64,000 bases of DNA from DATFVA01 sp963815785 (GTDB lineage Bacteria; Bacteroidota; Ignavibacteria; Ignavibacteriales; Ignavibacteriaceae): the NCBI GenBank assembly GCA_963815785.1, contig CAWFHZ010000011.1, positions 61,013-125,012 of the forward strand, in the 5' to 3' direction. The first letter of the stretch is position 1, and each line of letters opens with the position of its first letter. The position numbers and the translations under genes are program-made. The notes under the pieces were generated by a model that was not told the DNA's origin, ran no database searches, and was given only the letters and a program-made list of their open reading frames with translations. Positions 26,978 through 36,721 of the stretch are shown in pieces.

Positions 26978-28090
26978 ATGATATTGAATTCCATCCGTTT
27001 GAAAAATTTTCGAATCCATAAAAATACCGAACTGCAATTTTCAGAAAGGTTGAATTATATTGTGGGTGGTAACGGAGAAGGAAAGACCTCGATTCTCGAG
27101 TCAATTTATTATTTATGTACAACGAAAAGTTTTAATGCAAAATCCGATAGTGAGGTCGTCGGTTTTTCGAAAAACGAGTTTCAAATAGACGGATTATTTA
27201 ATGATCTGACAGAAGACAAGGTGAAAATATTTTATTCTCTTTTGGAAAACAAAAAGAACTATTTTCAAAACAATAAAATAGTTTCCAGATATTCAGATGT
27301 CATAGGCCGGTTTCCTGTTGTTATTTTAAATCCTGCCGATCATGCAATTACGCAGGGATCTCCATCTGAAAGAAGAAAATTTATTGATTCCGTTATTTCC
27401 CAGGCAAGCGAAACCTACCTGAGAATTTTACTTGATTATAATAAAACGTTGCGTCAAAGGGCCTCTCTGCTGACAAAAAGGAAAGAAAACAGACACAACG
27501 ATCTTTCTGCAGAATTTGATGCATGGACAGAGAAACTTATAGAGTTGGGAACAGAAATAATTGAACATAGAATCAGGTTCATCAATGATTTTAATAATTA
27601 TATAAGAGAATCATACAGAATTATAATGGGGACAGACGAAATCCCGGGAATTTATTATTCCTTTTTAGAAAATTATGAGGGCAGCGAAATAAAACATCGT
27701 TTTGAAGAAGTGATTGAGGAAAGAAAAGATGACGAAATGAGAAGGGCCTCAAATCTTGTTGGTCCGCATCGTGATGATTATATTTTTGAGATTAATAACG
27801 TTAACCTGAGAACATATGGCTCACAGGGACAACATAAAACTTACCAGGTGGTTTTGCGTTTTGCTGAATTTTTTTACCTCAAAGAAATTACGGGGAAGAC
27901 CCCAATATTTCTTCTCGATGATGTCTTTGGTGAACTGGATACAAACAGATCAATAAAAATAAGCGAGTACCTGAGAGATGTCGGTCAGGCATTTATAACC
28001 TTAACCGATTTTTCAAACCTTTCCTTTTTAAAAATAAAAGAAGAGGATATGATATTTAGAATAAAGGAAGGCGCAATTACAAATGCCTGA
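26978..28090 (+). CDS. recF: DNA replication and repair protein RecF
   Basis: RecF is an SMC-like ATPase that helps load RecA at gaps. The 370-residue protein has LKNFRIHKNTELQF at the start, Walker A GGNGEGKTSILE near residues 33-44, the ABC signature-like YGSQGQHKT and Walker B IFLLDDVFGELD near residue 308. It starts one base after dnaN and overlaps the DUF721 gene by 8 bases. Confidence 0.95.
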   Translation: MILNSIRLKNFRIHKNTELQFSERLNYIVGGNGEGKTSILESIYYLCTTKSFNAKSDSEVVGFSKNEFQIDGLFNDLTEDKVKIFYSLLENKKNYFQNNKIVSRYSDVIGRFPVVILNPADHAITQGSPSERRKFIDSVISQASETYLRILLDYNKTLRQRASLLTKRKENRHNDLSAEFDAWTEKLIELGTEIIEHRIRFINDFNNYIRESYRIIMGTDEIPGIYYSFLENYEGSEIKHRFEEVIEERKDDEMRRASNLVGPHRDDYIFEINNVNLRTYGSQGQHKTYQVVLRFAEFFYLKEITGKTPIFLLDDVFGELDTNRSIKISEYLRDVGQAFITLTDFSNLSFLKIKEEDMIFRIKEGAITNA

Positions 28091-28367
28091 GGGATTTAAA
28101 AGCCTCGCGGATATTTTAAATAAAGATCCGGGACTAGCCACAGTTAGGAAAATAATTAAACAATCAGATGTAATATTAGATTTCTATAAAATTTTTCCTG
28201 AGATGAAAAAAGTTGTAAAACCGATAAAGGTGGATAAAAAAGTTTTGTTTATAAATGTTGAGAATTCGATTATGCGCAGCGAGCTTAGGTTTAAAGAAGC
28301 TCTTATAATTAACAAGGTAAATAAATATTTTAATGAAGAGAGAATAAAAGGGATAAGATTTCAGTGA
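28083..28367 (+). CDS. DUF721 (DciA-like) protein
   Basis: This 94-residue protein is a DUF721 member, the family that includes DciA, a loader of the DnaB helicase in bacteria lacking DnaC. It shows the short KH-like pattern (SVILDFYKIFPE, VLFINVENSIMRSELRF) and lies between recF and gyrB as DUF721 genes usually do. It overlaps recF by 8 bases, pointing to coupled translation. A helicase-loading role is inferred from the family. Confidence 0.85.
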   Translation: MPEGFKSLADILNKDPGLATVRKIIKQSDVILDFYKIFPEMKKVVKPIKVDKKVLFINVENSIMRSELRFKEALIINKVNKYFNEERIKGIRFQ

Positions 28368-28406
28368 TATTCCTTTTGATATCAATTAATAAAATGGTTT
28401 GAATAT

Positions 28407-30377
28407 ATGGCTAAAACAAATTCCTCAAGTGGTTATAGTGCAAAAAACATAGTAGTACTAAAAGGACTCGAAGCAGTAAGAAAAAGACCGGCAATGTACA
28501 TCGGTGATGTTAGTACGAGAGGTTTTCATCATTTGGTTAATGAGGTTGTGGATAACGGTATTGATGAGGCGCTGGCTGGTTATGCTGACAGAATAGACAT
28601 AACAATTAACAAAAACGAAAGCATAACAATTGAAGATAATGGCAGAGGAATACCGGTTGATATTCTTCCGGAAGAAAAAAAATCGGCTCTGGAAGTTGTA
28701 ATGACCGTTCTGCATGCCGGCGGTAAATTTGATAAAAACACTTATAAGGTTTCCGGCGGATTGCATGGGGTTGGTGTTTCCGTTGTAAACGCCCTATCAG
28801 AATGGCTCAAGGTAGAAGTAAGACTAGAAGGTAAAGTTTATTTTCAGGAATTTAAAAGAGGTGCCCCGGTAAAGCCGGTTGCTGAAATTGGCAAGACAAA
28901 AAAAAATGAAACAGGAACAAGGGTAACCTTTTTACCAGACTCCGAAATATTCAAAGTAGACAAATTTAAATTCGACACCATTGCGGAAAGAATGAGAGAG
29001 CTTGCTTACCTTAATAAAGATATTACCATAAACATCGATGACCAGCGAAACGGAGAAAAAGAGTCTTTCCATTTTAAGGGAGGACTTATCGAGTTTGTTA
29101 AGTATCTGGATGAAGCAAGACAATCCCTTCATAAAACCGTATATATTGAAGGCGAAAAAGACAACACGCCGGTTGAGATAGCGTTCCAGTATACCGACGG
29201 ATACAGCGAAAATATTTTTTCTTATGTTAACAATATAAATACTCATGAGGGCGGTACACATCTGGTTGGTTTTAAAACAGCTTTAACAAGAACCCTAAAT
29301 AATTATGCAGCCAAAAACGGATTGATTAAGGATGATAAAATTAGTCTTACCGGAGATGATTTCAGAGAGGGGCTAACCGCGGTAATTTCAGTAAAAGTTG
29401 CTGATCCCCAATTTGAAGGACAAACCAAAACAAAATTAGGAAACAGTGAAACCAAATCAGCGGTGGAAACATTAGTTGGGGAAAAACTTTCAGAATTTCT
29501 TGAGGAAAATCCCTCAGTCGGCAAAAAAATTATTGAAAAATGTATGAGAGCAGCTGAAGCCAGGGAAGCCGCCAGGAAGGCCAGAGATCTCGCCAGAAGA
29601 AAGAATGCCCTCGATAGTATGAATCTTCCCGGCAAGCTTGCAGACTGCTCAATTACTGACCCTGAACACTGCGAAATTTATATTGTTGAAGGCGATTCTG
29701 CCGGTGGTTCTGCAAAGCAAGGTAGGGACAGAAGGTTTCAGGCGATTCTGCCGCTAAAGGGAAAAATCCTTAATGTGGAAAAAGCCAAAATGAATAAAAT
29801 TCTGGAGAACAATGAAATTAAAGCAATTATCTCTGCCATAGGTGGAGGTCTTGGTCCGGATTTCGATCATTTTAAAGCAAGGTATGGAAAAATAATCCTT
29901 ATGACAGATGCAGATGTGGACGGAAGCCACATAAGAACACTCCTTCTTACTTTTCTTTATCGTTATATGACTACACTAATTACTTCTGGAAAAGTTTACA
30001 TTGCACAGCCGCCATTATATAAAGTAAAAAAAGGCAAACAGGAGTTTTATGCCTTCGATGAAAAAGAAAGAGATGAGATATTGAAGAGATTCAAGGTAAA
30101 CGGGAAAGAAGATGCCGAAGAGATTCTTGAAGAGACAATAGAAGAAGGGAATGTTAAAGGAGTTAGTATTTCCCGGTATAAAGGATTGGGGGAAATGAAT
30201 CCGATTCAGCTTTGGGAAACAACAATGAATCCGGAAACAAGAACAGTTCTGCAGGTAACCCTTGAAAGTGCTGCAACTGCCGATAAGATATTTGAAACGC
30301 TTATGGGAGATGCTGTTGAACCAAGAAGAGAATTCATCGAGAAACATGCAAAATACGTCAGAAATCTCGATGTATAA
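28407..30377 (+). CDS. gyrB: DNA gyrase subunit B
   Basis: The ATPase subunit of gyrase. The 656-residue protein has the GHKL ATP site (VDNGIDEALAG, EDNGRGIPVD, GGLHGVGVSVVNALS), the transducer domain, and the TOPRIM region with EGDSAGGSAKQGRDR and DADVDGSHIRTLLLT, ending in the MGDAVEPRREFIE tail. The length is typical of the shorter gyrB type. It is followed by gyrA after 34 bases, so the two subunits are probably made from one transcript. Confidence 0.97.
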   Translation: MAKTNSSSGYSAKNIVVLKGLEAVRKRPAMYIGDVSTRGFHHLVNEVVDNGIDEALAGYADRIDITINKNESITIEDNGRGIPVDILPEEKKSALEVVMTVLHAGGKFDKNTYKVSGGLHGVGVSVVNALSEWLKVEVRLEGKVYFQEFKRGAPVKPVAEIGKTKKNETGTRVTFLPDSEIFKVDKFKFDTIAERMRELAYLNKDITINIDDQRNGEKESFHFKGGLIEFVKYLDEARQSLHKTVYIEGEKDNTPVEIAFQYTDGYSENIFSYVNNINTHEGGTHLVGFKTALTRTLNNYAAKNGLIKDDKISLTGDDFREGLTAVISVKVADPQFEGQTKTKLGNSETKSAVETLVGEKLSEFLEENPSVGKKIIEKCMRAAEAREAARKARDLARRKNALDSMNLPGKLADCSITDPEHCEIYIVEGDSAGGSAKQGRDRRFQAILPLKGKILNVEKAKMNKILENNEIKAIISAIGGGLGPDFDHFKARYGKIILMTDADVDGSHIRTLLLTFLYRYMTTLITSGKVYIAQPPLYKVKKGKQEFYAFDEKERDEILKRFKVNGKEDAEEILEETIEEGNVKGVSISRYKGLGEMNPIQLWETTMNPETRTVLQVTLESAATADKIFETLMGDAVEPRREFIEKHAKYVRNLDV

Positions 30378-30411
30378 TTAATTAAAGTTATCAAATTAAA
30401 TAAAGTATAGT

Positions 30412-32865
30412 ATGGCAACGATCTTTGAAAAAATAGTTCCTGTATCACTTGAAGATGAGATGAAATCATCTTACATCGACTACTCAATGTCGGTTATTGT
30501 TTCCAGAGCCTTACCGGATGTACGGGACGGATTAAAACCTGTTCACAGGAGAGTTCTTTTTGGAATGCATGAGCTTGGGGTAGCATATAATAAACCATAT
30601 AAAAAATCTGCAAGAATAGTTGGAGAGGTTCTTGGTAAATACCATCCTCATGGCGATACAGCTGTTTATGATTCAATGGTTAGAATGGTGCAGGATTTCT
30701 CCCTGCGTTATCCGTTGGTTCAGGGACAGGGAAATTTCGGCTCGGTAGACGGAGACTCCCCTGCGGCAATGAGATATACAGAAGCAAGGCTTCACCGGAT
30801 TGCAGACGAAATGCTGAGAGATCTGGACAAGAACACAGTAAATTTTGCTCCGAATTTTGACGACTCTCTTCAGGAACCAACGGTGCTTCCTTCATATCTT
30901 CCAAATCTGCTTATTAACGGCGCCAGCGGTATTGCTGTAGGAATGGCAACCAACATCCCGCCTCATAATCTTACAGAAATTATCGATGGACTAATTGCAT
31001 ATATAAAAAACCCTGAAATAACTGATGAAAAAATAATGAAGATAGTAACCGCGCCGGATTTCCCGACGGGCGGCATTATCTTCGGATATGAAGGAGTTAA
31101 GGACGCATATAAAACAGGGCGGGGAAGAATAATCGTTCGTGCAAAAGCAAACATAGAGTCATTAAAGAACAACAAAGAAAACATTATAATTACCGAACTT
31201 CCTTATCAGGTTAACAAAGCTAATCTTATTGAGAAAATTGCCGACCTTGTACGCGGTGGAAAAATTTCTGATATATCAAACATAAGGGATGAATCGGACA
31301 GAGATGGAATGCGTGTTGTTATTGAACTAAAGAGAGATGCACAGCCATCTGTTGTTCTGAATCAATTATTTAAACACACACAGATGCAGACAACTTTCGG
31401 GGTAATACTTCTGGCTCTTGTACATGGAATTCCAAAGGTTCTCACCCTCAAAGAAATGATGGTGCACTTTATAAATCACAGGATGGAAGTGCTAATCCGC
31501 AGAACAAAATATGAACTGGATGCGGCAGAGAGAAGAGCCCACATTTTAGAAGGCTATATTATTGCGCTCGATAATATAGATGCTGTAATAGAAACCATTA
31601 AAAAATCAAGAGATGTTGAGACTGCAAAAAGTAATCTTATGCGCAGGTTCAAGCTTAGTGAGGTTCAGTCAAAGGCTATCCTTGATATGCGTTTACAGCG
31701 GTTAACAGGACTGGAAAGAAAGAAGATTGAAGACGAATATAAAGAGACGATAAAGTTGATTGAAAAGCTTCAGGGAATATTGGAAAGTGAAGAAAAAAGA
31801 TATTCCATGATAAAAGAAGAACTTCTTGAGATCAAAGAAAGATATGGAGATGCAAGGAGAACAGAGATCGTTTATGATTATGAAGAATTTTCTCTGGAAG
31901 ATACAATTGCTGAAGAGGATGTGGTTGTAACCATTAGCCATAATGGGTTTATTAAGAGGTTTCCAGTAAGCGGCTACCGGAAACAAGGGCGCGGAGGAAA
32001 AGGCGTTACCGGGGCCGGAACAAAAGATGATGATTTTATAGAGCACATGTTTATTGCCTCTACACATCAGTACATTCTTTTCTTTACCGATAAAGGAAAA
32101 TGCTATTGGCTGAAAGTATTTGAAATTCCTGAAAGTGGTCGTGCATCAAGAGGAAGATCTATTCTTAATCTTATAGAGAAAGATAAAGAAGAAAACATAA
32201 CAGCTTTTGTTACCGTAAAGGAATTCGATGAGAATCATTTCCTTATAATGGCCACGGAACAGGGAACTATAAAAAAGACAGTTCTTTCCGCATACGGAAA
32301 TGTAAGAAAAGGCGGCATCAATGCGATTAACCTTGTGAAGAATGATAAACTGATTTCTGTTAAGTTGACCGACGGAAGTAACGATATTGTATTAGGAACA
32401 AGGAACGGTTTTGCGATACGCTTTACAGAAAAAGACGTAAGAGATATGGGAAGAGTAGCAACCGGTGTGCGCGGAGTGCGTCTTTCAAAAGGGGACATTG
32501 TCGTTGGGCTTCTCGTTATTAAAAGAAACGACACTATTCTTGTTGTCACCGCCAAAGGATTCGGTAAACGTTCGGATATAAATGATTACAGAACCACTCA
32601 CCGTGGCGGCAAAGGAGTAATAACGGTAAAAACCAGTGAAAAAGTTGGCAAAATGATTGCAATGATGGAAGTTGTTGACGGGGATGAACTAGTAATTATT
32701 TCCTCCCAAGGGATGGTCATACGTCAGAGTGTTAAAGATATCCGTGTTATGGGAAGAAACACCCAGGGAGTTAGGGTGATAAGGTTAAAAGAAGGAGATG
32801 CAATAGCAGATATTGCTAAAGTAATTCCCGATGATGAAGATGAAGTTCCGATAGCCGTTGAATAA
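30412..32865 (+). CDS. gyrA: DNA gyrase subunit A
   Basis: The DNA-cleaving subunit. The 817-residue protein has the quinolone-determining region with the active Tyr in AAMRYTEARL near residue 122, GDTAVYDSMVRM upstream, and the C-terminal beta-pinwheel with a GyrA box QGRGGKG near residue 525. No quinolone-resistance claim is made. A strong terminator follows directly. With gyrB it supercoils the chromosome. Confidence 0.97.
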   Translation: MATIFEKIVPVSLEDEMKSSYIDYSMSVIVSRALPDVRDGLKPVHRRVLFGMHELGVAYNKPYKKSARIVGEVLGKYHPHGDTAVYDSMVRMVQDFSLRYPLVQGQGNFGSVDGDSPAAMRYTEARLHRIADEMLRDLDKNTVNFAPNFDDSLQEPTVLPSYLPNLLINGASGIAVGMATNIPPHNLTEIIDGLIAYIKNPEITDEKIMKIVTAPDFPTGGIIFGYEGVKDAYKTGRGRIIVRAKANIESLKNNKENIIITELPYQVNKANLIEKIADLVRGGKISDISNIRDESDRDGMRVVIELKRDAQPSVVLNQLFKHTQMQTTFGVILLALVHGIPKVLTLKEMMVHFINHRMEVLIRRTKYELDAAERRAHILEGYIIALDNIDAVIETIKKSRDVETAKSNLMRRFKLSEVQSKAILDMRLQRLTGLERKKIEDEYKETIKLIEKLQGILESEEKRYSMIKEELLEIKERYGDARRTEIVYDYEEFSLEDTIAEEDVVVTISHNGFIKRFPVSGYRKQGRGGKGVTGAGTKDDDFIEHMFIASTHQYILFFTDKGKCYWLKVFEIPESGRASRGRSILNLIEKDKEENITAFVTVKEFDENHFLIMATEQGTIKKTVLSAYGNVRKGGINAINLVKNDKLISVKLTDGSNDIVLGTRNGFAIRFTEKDVRDMGRVATGVRGVRLSKGDIVVGLLVIKRNDTILVVTAKGFGKRSDINDYRTTHRGGKGVITVKTSEKVGKMIAMMEVVDGDELVIISSQGMVIRQSVKDIRVMGRNTQGVRVIRLKEGDAIADIAKVIPDDEDEVPIAVE

Positions 32866-32887
32866 TTTCATATAAATTATTATTTAA

Positions 32888-32913
32888 GGGCAGCAACAAA
32901 CTGCCCTTTTTTT
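32888..32913 (+). terminator. intrinsic terminator after gyrA
   Basis: GGGCAG (32888-32893) pairs with CTGCCC (32901-32906), followed by seven T. The next gene's ATG is the very next base after the T run. Confidence 0.85.
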
Positions 32914-33672
32914 ATGTCTGATAGAAACCTAAACGAAAATAACTTTATACCCTCAATTTACAACTACTGCGACAGGTGGTGTGAACGATGCCATTATACC
33001 GGACAATGCAGATTGTTTTCTGTTGAGCTGAACAGGAAAGAAAGATTGTCCGGGGAAAACAGCAACATTGCAAAAGACCTTCAAAAATCATTTGCCGAAA
33101 CAATAAAAATGATTGAAGAATATTCAGAAAAATTCGGAATAGATATTTCCCCGATAAAAGAAATAGATGAAGTTGGAAAAAAGGGACCACTAACCTCTCG
33201 GGTTTCCTTTCTCACAGCAAAGTATTTTCAGGAATCCTCTGCCTATCTGAGGAAGTTAAAAGCAGAAATAAAATCTAGCGGAACAGAAAATGCGGTGTTA
33301 GCAGAAATTATCCCACAGAACCAGGGGATGAACGAATTGCTTGAAATACTTGAGTGCTACGAAATAATTCAATGGTACCACACAATGCTTCCTGTAAAAC
33401 TTAACAGAGCCGTTTCTTCTTCTGAAACAATTCCAGATTCAGAAGATGAAGAAGTCGAGTTTTCCAAACGTGACCGGGATGGAAGTGCATATGTTGCATA
33501 CAGATCAAGCATAAAATCAATGGCCGCACTTGGTCGAATTCACAGCTGGACAAATACACTTAAAGAAGAAACTTTAAATCTCATAATTGATACGGGCAGA
33601 ATTAAAAACTTAATTGAAAAGGAATTTCCGGGAGCCTTAACCTTCCTCTGGCCACCCGAAGAAAAAGAATAG
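32914..33672 (+). CDS. Cys-cluster protein of unknown function
   Basis: I do not recognise this 252-residue protein by name, though similar proteins appear in Bacteroidota-like genomes. The N-terminus has CDRWCERCHYTGQC (residues 19-32), a C-x3-C-x2-C-x5-C cluster fit for zinc or an iron-sulfur centre. The rest is largely helical and polar, with an acidic Ser/Glu-rich linker near residue 170. The ATG immediately follows the gyrA terminator, so there is no room for a ribosome binding site; no in-frame ATG follows until about residue 66, which would lose the Cys cluster. A DinB-like gene starts 2 bases after it, suggesting one unit. Confidence 0.7.
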   Translation: MSDRNLNENNFIPSIYNYCDRWCERCHYTGQCRLFSVELNRKERLSGENSNIAKDLQKSFAETIKMIEEYSEKFGIDISPIKEIDEVGKKGPLTSRVSFLTAKYFQESSAYLRKLKAEIKSSGTENAVLAEIIPQNQGMNELLEILECYEIIQWYHTMLPVKLNRAVSSSETIPDSEDEEVEFSKRDRDGSAYVAYRSSIKSMAALGRIHSWTNTLKEETLNLIIDTGRIKNLIEKEFPGALTFLWPPEEKE

Positions 33673-33674
33673 TA

Positions 33675-34127
33675 ATGAAAGAATATTACTTACATCTTTT
33701 TGATTACAATGACTGGGCTAACAGGCTTGTAATTAATTCCTTAAAGGAAAACTGTCCAGAAAATGAAAAGGCAAACTCGTTATTTTCTCACTTAATAATT
33801 GCGCAGATTCTTTGGTTAAACAGGCTTAAAAAGGAAGAGTATGAGATTAAAAATTTCTGGCAACTGTTGAGCCTGAATGAAATAGACAAATTAATTGAAA
33901 GAAGTACGCGAGACTGGAAAACCTTTATAAAAATGCAGGATGAAAAAGAATTACAGATTATGTATGCCTACTTTAATTCCAAAGGAAAGAGATATGATAA
34001 TACTCTGGCGCAGATCATGACCCACGTAATTAATCACTCTACTTATCACCGTGCACAGGTTGCTGCTCTCCTTAGAGAGGAAAATATAAATCCCCCGCTT
34101 ACTGATTACATCGCCTTTTTCAGATAA
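33675..34127 (+). CDS. DinB-like four-helix protein
   Basis: The 150-residue protein resembles the DinB/YfiT-like family of small metal-binding four-helix bundles. Candidate metal ligands are His in YLHLFDYNDWAN, FSHLIIAQILWLNR and HVINHSTYHRAQV, the conserved pattern of DinB proteins. Members include thiol-dependent transferases and damage-induced proteins; the role is unknown here. It starts 2 bases after the Cys-cluster gene. Confidence 0.82.
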   Translation: MKEYYLHLFDYNDWANRLVINSLKENCPENEKANSLFSHLIIAQILWLNRLKKEEYEIKNFWQLLSLNEIDKLIERSTRDWKTFIKMQDEKELQIMYAYFNSKGKRYDNTLAQIMTHVINHSTYHRAQVAALLREENINPPLTDYIAFFR

Positions 34128-34197
34128 AAATACAGGGCTCATAAAAGCTTTTTACAGCTAATACAAGCCCTTCTTTTACCGGACAGGAGAGTCCGAA

Positions 34198-34622
34198 CTA
34201 AGGAATTGTATATTCGGTTGTTATATCATAAGCCTGACCACCGGGAGAAGTTTTCCCAATCAGTTCAAATTTGAAATGCATTTGGCTCTGAGCACCGGTA
34301 AGTGAAACAAGATCATACTGGGTGCCCGCATTGTAAACTGTTGTACCATCCCCCTGAAACTGTTCCTGGTAGTTTGATCCGGTTGTTTCTGTTACGTTCA
34401 ACTTATCAACAGTAATATTAGCACTAGGAGTAAAACTAAACTGGAAGCCATCCTGTGTAGCCTGAGAAGAAACCTGAAACGTCACATTTCCATTACCCCC
34501 CCGCCGCCGGTACCTCCCCCTGTTCCTCCCACACCACCAACTCCTGTTGGATTCCCACTATCATTACTGCAACCATAAAAGATAATTGTACACATTGTTA
34601 AAAAAAGCAATATAGATTTCAT
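34198..34622 (-). CDS. lipoprotein with poly-G tract, frame broken by one base
   Basis: ATG at 34622 has a strong GGAGG site. It starts a lipoprotein signal (MKSILLFLTMCTIIFYGC, Cys at 18) followed by a Gly/Thr-rich linker encoded by a run of seven G (C at 34496-34502 on the plus strand). After this tract the frame stops, but one added G joins it to the downstream frame (NGNVTFQVSSQATQDGFQF), a beta-rich domain of about 95 residues ending at 34198. So the normal gene is probably a 140-residue surface lipoprotein with a Gly linker. The G tract could switch by slippage, or be a sequencing error. Confidence 0.65.
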
Positions 34623-34660
34623 TTAAACCTCCGCTATTTATAATTTGTTATAGATTCATA

Positions 34661-35290
34661 TTAAATTGAAAACTTTAAGGCGACTCCCAACTTTAGCGTA
34701 AAAATACTATTGCTTAACCCCGGGGCATCAAATGTTTTTGATAATGGGATCCCTGCCACAATATCAGTTGCCATATACAATCCCTGTGAAAGATTAAAGT
34801 TATACCCGGTACCAACAGCAATACCAAATCGAATTGAATTATAATTTGTATTTAAAGTATTAACCTGCGGATTACCCCCGCCGGTTTGTGTTATTGTTTG
34901 TTCCCCGCTACCGCCTAATTTTATTCCCACAGAAGGTCCAGCGACCATGTAGAACCCGCTGAATTCTGCTTTAAACATCGGATCTAATGTTAGAAAATAA
35001 AGTGAATATGAGTTTTCAACCGTTTGTCCCTGATTGGTTGTAGAATTAGAAAAATTGCTCATATCAAATGCGGTTAGATTGGTCATGATACCAATATGTG
35101 AACTAAAGGAAACATCAACCGTCCCGCCGATGCCCACACCAATTCCATTAAAGGATAATGTTAGTCCCTGCTGATTATAAATATTGTAATTCCCGCTGAT
35201 TCTTGGTCCAATTTTTACGGATTGCGCGAAAACAGTGGTAGATGCGAAAACGAGAAATGCGAAAACAAGAAATGAAAAGAACTTTTTCAT
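34661..35290 (-). CDS. outer membrane beta-barrel protein
   Basis: From ATG at 35290 the protein is 209 residues with a signal peptide ending near residue 23 (TTVFAQ) and short amphipathic strands, such as ISGNYNIYNQQGL and LYFLTLDPMFKAEF, ending in LGVALKFSI, a typical barrel closure (OmpA-like or PorT family). A longer reading to 35386 adds an unsupported N-terminus; AGGAG 7-8 bases before 35290 decides the start. The following lipoprotein gene is 38 bases away and may be cotranscribed. Function is unknown. Confidence 0.8.
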   Translation of the reverse strand: MKKFFSFLVFAFLVFASTTVFAQSVKIGPRISGNYNIYNQQGLTLSFNGIGVGIGGTVDVSFSSHIGIMTNLTAFDMSNFSNSTTNQGQTVENSYSLYFLTLDPMFKAEFSGFYMVAGPSVGIKLGGSGEQTITQTGGGNPQVNTLNTNYNSIRFGIAVGTGYNFNLSQGLYMATDIVAGIPLSKTFDAPGLSNSIFTLKLGVALKFSI

Positions 35291-35377
35291 AATGACTCTC
35301 CTATTGGTTTTTATGAATAATTTGGATTTCATAGGTACATGCGAAAAAGGAGAGCGAAAAGGCTCATCATTTATAAA

Positions 35378-35407
35378 AAAAAGCATCCCGGCTAAAGGAT
35401 GCTTTTT
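35378..35407 (-). terminator. intrinsic terminator after hemL
   Basis: AAAAAGCATCC pairs with GGATGCTTTTT around an 8-base loop, with extra A/T run on the far side giving a U-tail for minus-strand transcripts. It ends the hemL transcript before the outer membrane protein gene. Confidence 0.85.
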
Positions 35408-35431
35408 AGTTGGTAATAACGGGAAATTATT

Positions 35432-36721
35432 TTAGAGAATAGCTTTTAAAGTATCGTAGTGAGCAGCAATTGTTTTTTCGAGATCATCATTTGAATGCGC
35501 TGTTGAAATGAAGACCGCTTCAAATTGTGCCGGCGCCAGGTATATTCCTCTTTCAAGCATTCCATGGAAATATTTGCCGTAAAGTTCAGTGTCCGATGTA
35601 ATAGCGGTTTTAAAATCGTTTACAGGCTGTTCGGTAAAAAACATGCAGGACATTGAACCGACGCGATTTAATGCAAACTTCTTTCCAAGCTTTTTCAGAT
35701 TATTCTTAAATCCATCTTCAAGAATTTTTCCTTTGTTTTCCAGTTCCTTGTAAATTGAAGGATTATCTTTTATATGTTTAAGAGCGGCATATCCGGCAGC
35801 CATTGCAAGCGGGTTTCCGCTTAAAGTACCTGCCTGGTACACGGGACCGGCAGGGGCAACCATCTGCATAATTTCCTTTTTTCCTCCAAATGCACCAACA
35901 GGCAATCCGCCGCCAATTATTTTTCCGAAGGTTGTCAGATCAGGGCGTATTCCAACTATTTCCTGCGCGCCTCCTTTTGCAACACGAAAGCCTGTCATCA
36001 CCTCATCAAATATTAATACAATATTTTCTTCATCGCATATTTTTCTTAGGGAACTTAAAAATTCATTTGATGCTTTTACAACTCCCATATTTCCGGCAAC
36101 AGGCTCAATTATTATAGCAGCAATCTCATTTTTATTTGCGCTGATTAAATTTTTAACAGACTTAATATCGTTGTAATCGGCGACAAGAGTATCAGCAGCA
36201 TTTCCTTTAGTTACACCGGGACTTGTTGGTATTCCAAGCGTTAAAGCTCCGGAACCAGCTTTGATCAAAAAATAATCGGCATGTCCATGATAACAGCCCT
36301 CAAACTTTATAAACTTTTCTCTTCCTGTAAATCCTCTTGCTGCTCTAACCGCACTCATTGTTGCTTCGGTGCCGCTGTTAACCATTCTAACCATCTCAAT
36401 GGAAGGAACCAGCTCCGTAATAAGCTTTGCCATTTCAACTTCCAGCGAAGTCGGGGCACCAAAACTTGTTCCGTTTTTAATTGCAGATTCCAATGCTTCA
36501 ATAATGAAGGAAGGATTATGTCCGAAAAGGTGCGGTCCCCAGCTTCCGATATATTCAATAAAACCATTTCCATCAACATCATATATTTTTGATCCCTCTC
36601 CTCTCGAAATAAAGAGCGGCTCTCCACCGACAGATTTAAATGCCCGAACAGGAGAATTTACACCGCCGGGAATAAATTTTTTTGCTTCTTCAAAAAGCTT
36701 GTGGCTTTTACTAGTATCCAT
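35432..36721 (-). CDS. hemL: glutamate-1-semialdehyde 2,1-aminomutase
   Basis: This PLP enzyme turns glutamate-1-semialdehyde into 5-aminolevulinate, the first haem precursor in the C5 route. The 429-residue protein has the PLP lysine in TTFGKIIGGGLPVGAFGG (about residue 265), NSGTEATMSAVRAARG for cofactor phosphate contact and VNSPVRAFKSVGGEP at the start. With the ferrochelatase in this window it supports full haem synthesis by the C5 path. It stands alone with a downstream terminator. Confidence 0.95.
   Translation of the reverse strand: MDTSKSHKLFEEAKKFIPGGVNSPVRAFKSVGGEPLFISRGEGSKIYDVDGNGFIEYIGSWGPHLFGHNPSFIIEALESAIKNGTSFGAPTSLEVEMAKLITELVPSIEMVRMVNSGTEATMSAVRAARGFTGREKFIKFEGCYHGHADYFLIKAGSGALTLGIPTSPGVTKGNAADTLVADYNDIKSVKNLISANKNEIAAIIIEPVAGNMGVVKASNEFLSSLRKICDEENIVLIFDEVMTGFRVAKGGAQEIVGIRPDLTTFGKIIGGGLPVGAFGGKKEIMQMVAPAGPVYQAGTLSGNPLAMAAGYAALKHIKDNPSIYKELENKGKILEDGFKNNLKKLGKKFALNRVGSMSCMFFTEQPVNDFKTAITSDTELYGKYFHGMLERGIYLAPAQFEAVFISTAHSNDDLEKTIAAHYDTLKAIL

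Noticed and set aside
34135..34197. Terminator between the DinB-like and lipoprotein genes
   Set aside because: AGGGCT/AGCCCT and CGGAC/GTCCG pairings exist, but stems are short, the loop is long and no proper T-run follows.
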